64,000 nt of DNA from an uncultured Gemmatimonadota bacterium (GTDB lineage Bacteria > Gemmatimonadota > Gemmatimonadetes > Gemmatimonadales > Gemmatimonadaceae). The translations under genes were made by a program, and so were the position numbers. Each line of letters begins with the position of its first letter. Position 1 is the stretch's first letter. The notes under the pieces are model-generated. The model was not told the DNA's origin. It was given only the letters and a program-made list of their open reading frames with translations, and made no database searches. Of the stretch, positions 63,234 through 64,000 are shown piece after piece. Location of the stretch: assembly GCA_903910555.1 (NCBI GenBank), contig CAIVZZ010000001.1, positions 62,001 through 126,000 on the forward strand, read 5' to 3'.

Positions 63234-63257
63234 AATGCGTTTGCAGGCACAATTCAA
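63229..63257 (-). promoter_or_regulatory. Candidate marR promoter
   Basis: Minus-strand TTGAAT at 63257-63252 and TATCTT at 63234-63229 are separated by 17 bp. The predicted transcription start, about 63222, is only ~3 bases before the ATG, so the mRNA may be leaderless. Confidence 0.5.
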
Positions 63258-63268
63258 CCGGTATACGA

Positions 63269-63303
63269 CAACGGGGCGCAACCGACTCGATTGCGCCCCG
63301 TTG
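63269..63303 (-). terminator. Hairpin terminator after the S9 peptidase gene
   Basis: A perfect 13-bp inverted repeat, CAACGGGGCGCAA / TTGCGCCCCGTTG, has a 9-base loop. It lies 27 bases after the S9 peptidase stop and just upstream of the marR promoter. No strong T-run follows on the minus strand, so intrinsic termination may be partial. Confidence 0.65.
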
Positions 63304-63329
63304 ATTGTCTCTTATCTCACGCCCTCTCG

Positions 63330-64000
63330 CTAGGGCTGAGTTTTCTTCGGTCCGCCCTGAATCAGCCAGTAGTCAAACCACTGACGGATGCGCCCGAGCC
63401 GGTCGACCAGGAGCCACGGCTCGCCCGAACGTGAGAGCTCGTGCGTCGACCGCGGGTAGCGCACGAATTCGGCCTGCACACCCTGCGTTCTGAGCGCGGT
63501 ATACCAGAGATCCGCGTTCCCCATCGGCGTGCGGAAGTCGTCTTCGGACTGCACCATGAGCGTCGGTGTCTTCACGTTCTTCACATGGCGGATCGGCGAA
63601 AGCGAATCGTACATCGCCTGGTTTTCCCACGGGCGTCCGAAGAACTCGCCGTTCGTGAGCCCCTGCGCATCCGATGCGCCCCACCAGTAGGTCCACTCGC
63701 TGATCATGCGATCCGTTTCAGCGGCCTTGAAGCGGTTCGTCTTCGTCGTGATCCATGCGGTCATGAATCCGCCGTATGACCCACCGGTCACGCCCATCTT
63801 CGTCGAGTCGACATCAGCACGCGCAGCGGCCCAGTCGACGCCTTTCATGAGGTCGATGTAATCCTTACCGCCCCAGTCGCCACGGCTCGCATTCGTGAAC
63901 GCACCGTTCGTCCCGCTCGAGCCGCGCGGATTCGTGAACAGCACGAACACGCCGCCGCCCGCGAGGCTCTGGAACTCGTCGAACCATCCCTCGTTGTAAT
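63330..64000 (-). CDS. S9-family peptidase, C-terminal catalytic part (5' end beyond window)
   Basis: The frame is open from the right edge (reading NEGWFDEFQSLAGGGVFVLF) to a stop at 63330, ~222 codons. The catalytic domain has NPRGSSG, the nucleophile serine in VTGGSYGGFM, the aspartate in VQSEDDFRTP and the histidine in YPRSTHELS: a complete acylaminoacyl-peptidase-like triad. The N-terminal beta-propeller and start lie outside the window. A hairpin terminator follows. Confidence 0.92.
   Translation of the reverse strand, partial: YNEGWFDEFQSLAGGGVFVLFTNPRGSSGTNGAFTNASRGDWGGKDYIDLMKGVDWAAARADVDSTKMGVTGGSYGGFMTAWITTKTNRFKAAETDRMISEWTYWWGASDAQGLTNGEFFGRPWENQAMYDSLSPIRHVKNVKTPTLMVQSEDDFRTPMGNADLWYTALRTQGVQAEFVRYPRSTHELSRSGEPWLLVDRLGRIRQWFDYWLIQGGPKKTQP

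Overview
The window is a dense, GC-rich stretch of bacterial chromosome with about 63 protein genes on both strands. The largest gap between genes is about 170 bp, so no gene-free stretch exceeds 300 bases. I saw no rRNA, tRNA, CRISPR array, integrase or transposase. The gene mix suggests a Gemmatimonadota-type soil bacterium: many secreted hydrolases (S9 and M14 peptidases, gamma-glutamyltransferase, GH3, sialidase-like), a DUF6526 protein, hybrid histidine kinases, and very frequent GTGA/ATGA stop-start overlaps. There is no marker gene to confirm this, so the phylum is an inference.

Layout. 1-2.7 kb (-): periplasmic methionine-sulfoxide repair (msrP-msrQ) coupled to a THUMP RNA methyltransferase cut by the left edge. 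2.8-4.5 kb (+): methyltransferase and MscS channel. 4.6-7.5 kb (-): three-gene ABC-2/HlyD drug exporter. 7.5-8.5 kb (+): SufE and DUF6526. 8.5-14.5 kb (+): surface-glycan module (PlsC-like acyltransferase, Wzm/Wzt-type exporter, methyltransferase, GT4) ending in a broken GT2 glycosyltransferase joined to an unrelated secreted-protein start. 14.5-22.4 kb (-): SDR39U1-type protein with a likely CTG start, AlkA-like glycosylase, hybrid kinase, Cas4-like/DEDD-exonuclease DUF2779 protein, D12-class adenine DNA methyltransferase, and an acyl-CoA ligase. 22.4-23.5 kb (+): two-subunit TPP decarboxylase. 23.6-30.4 kb (-): hydrolase operon headed by a chimeric ORF (S9 peptidase front fused to an aminotransferase tail). 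30.4-41.0 kb (-): long series of coupled genes, including a complete S9 peptidase, an alpha/beta hydrolase, TrmO, a sialidase and a PP-loop protein. 41.1-51.0 kb: DinB, beta-propeller, PLP decarboxylase, response regulator and hybrid kinase, GGT, M14 carboxypeptidase. 51.1-59.3 kb: fatty-acid beta-oxidation genes (multifunctional FadB/J-type protein, thiolase, acyl-CoA dehydrogenase, ACAD10-like phosphotransferase). 59.3-64 kb (-): amidohydrolase, YceI, ring-cleaving VOC dioxygenase, MarR regulator, and an S9 peptidase cut by the right edge.

Most notable signals: (i) two deletion-like gene fusions, at about 13.96 kb and 28.71 kb; (ii) matching palindromic operators at the MarR and dioxygenase promoters, one of them placed on a near-consensus TTGACA-17-TAGTAT promoter; (iii) a Cas4-like/DEDD nuclease beside an adenine DNA methyltransferase; (iv) a 150-bp near-perfect palindrome between convergent genes, with part of its arm found again 23 kb away; and (v) Gly/Arg-rich low-complexity inserts shared by three exported proteins.
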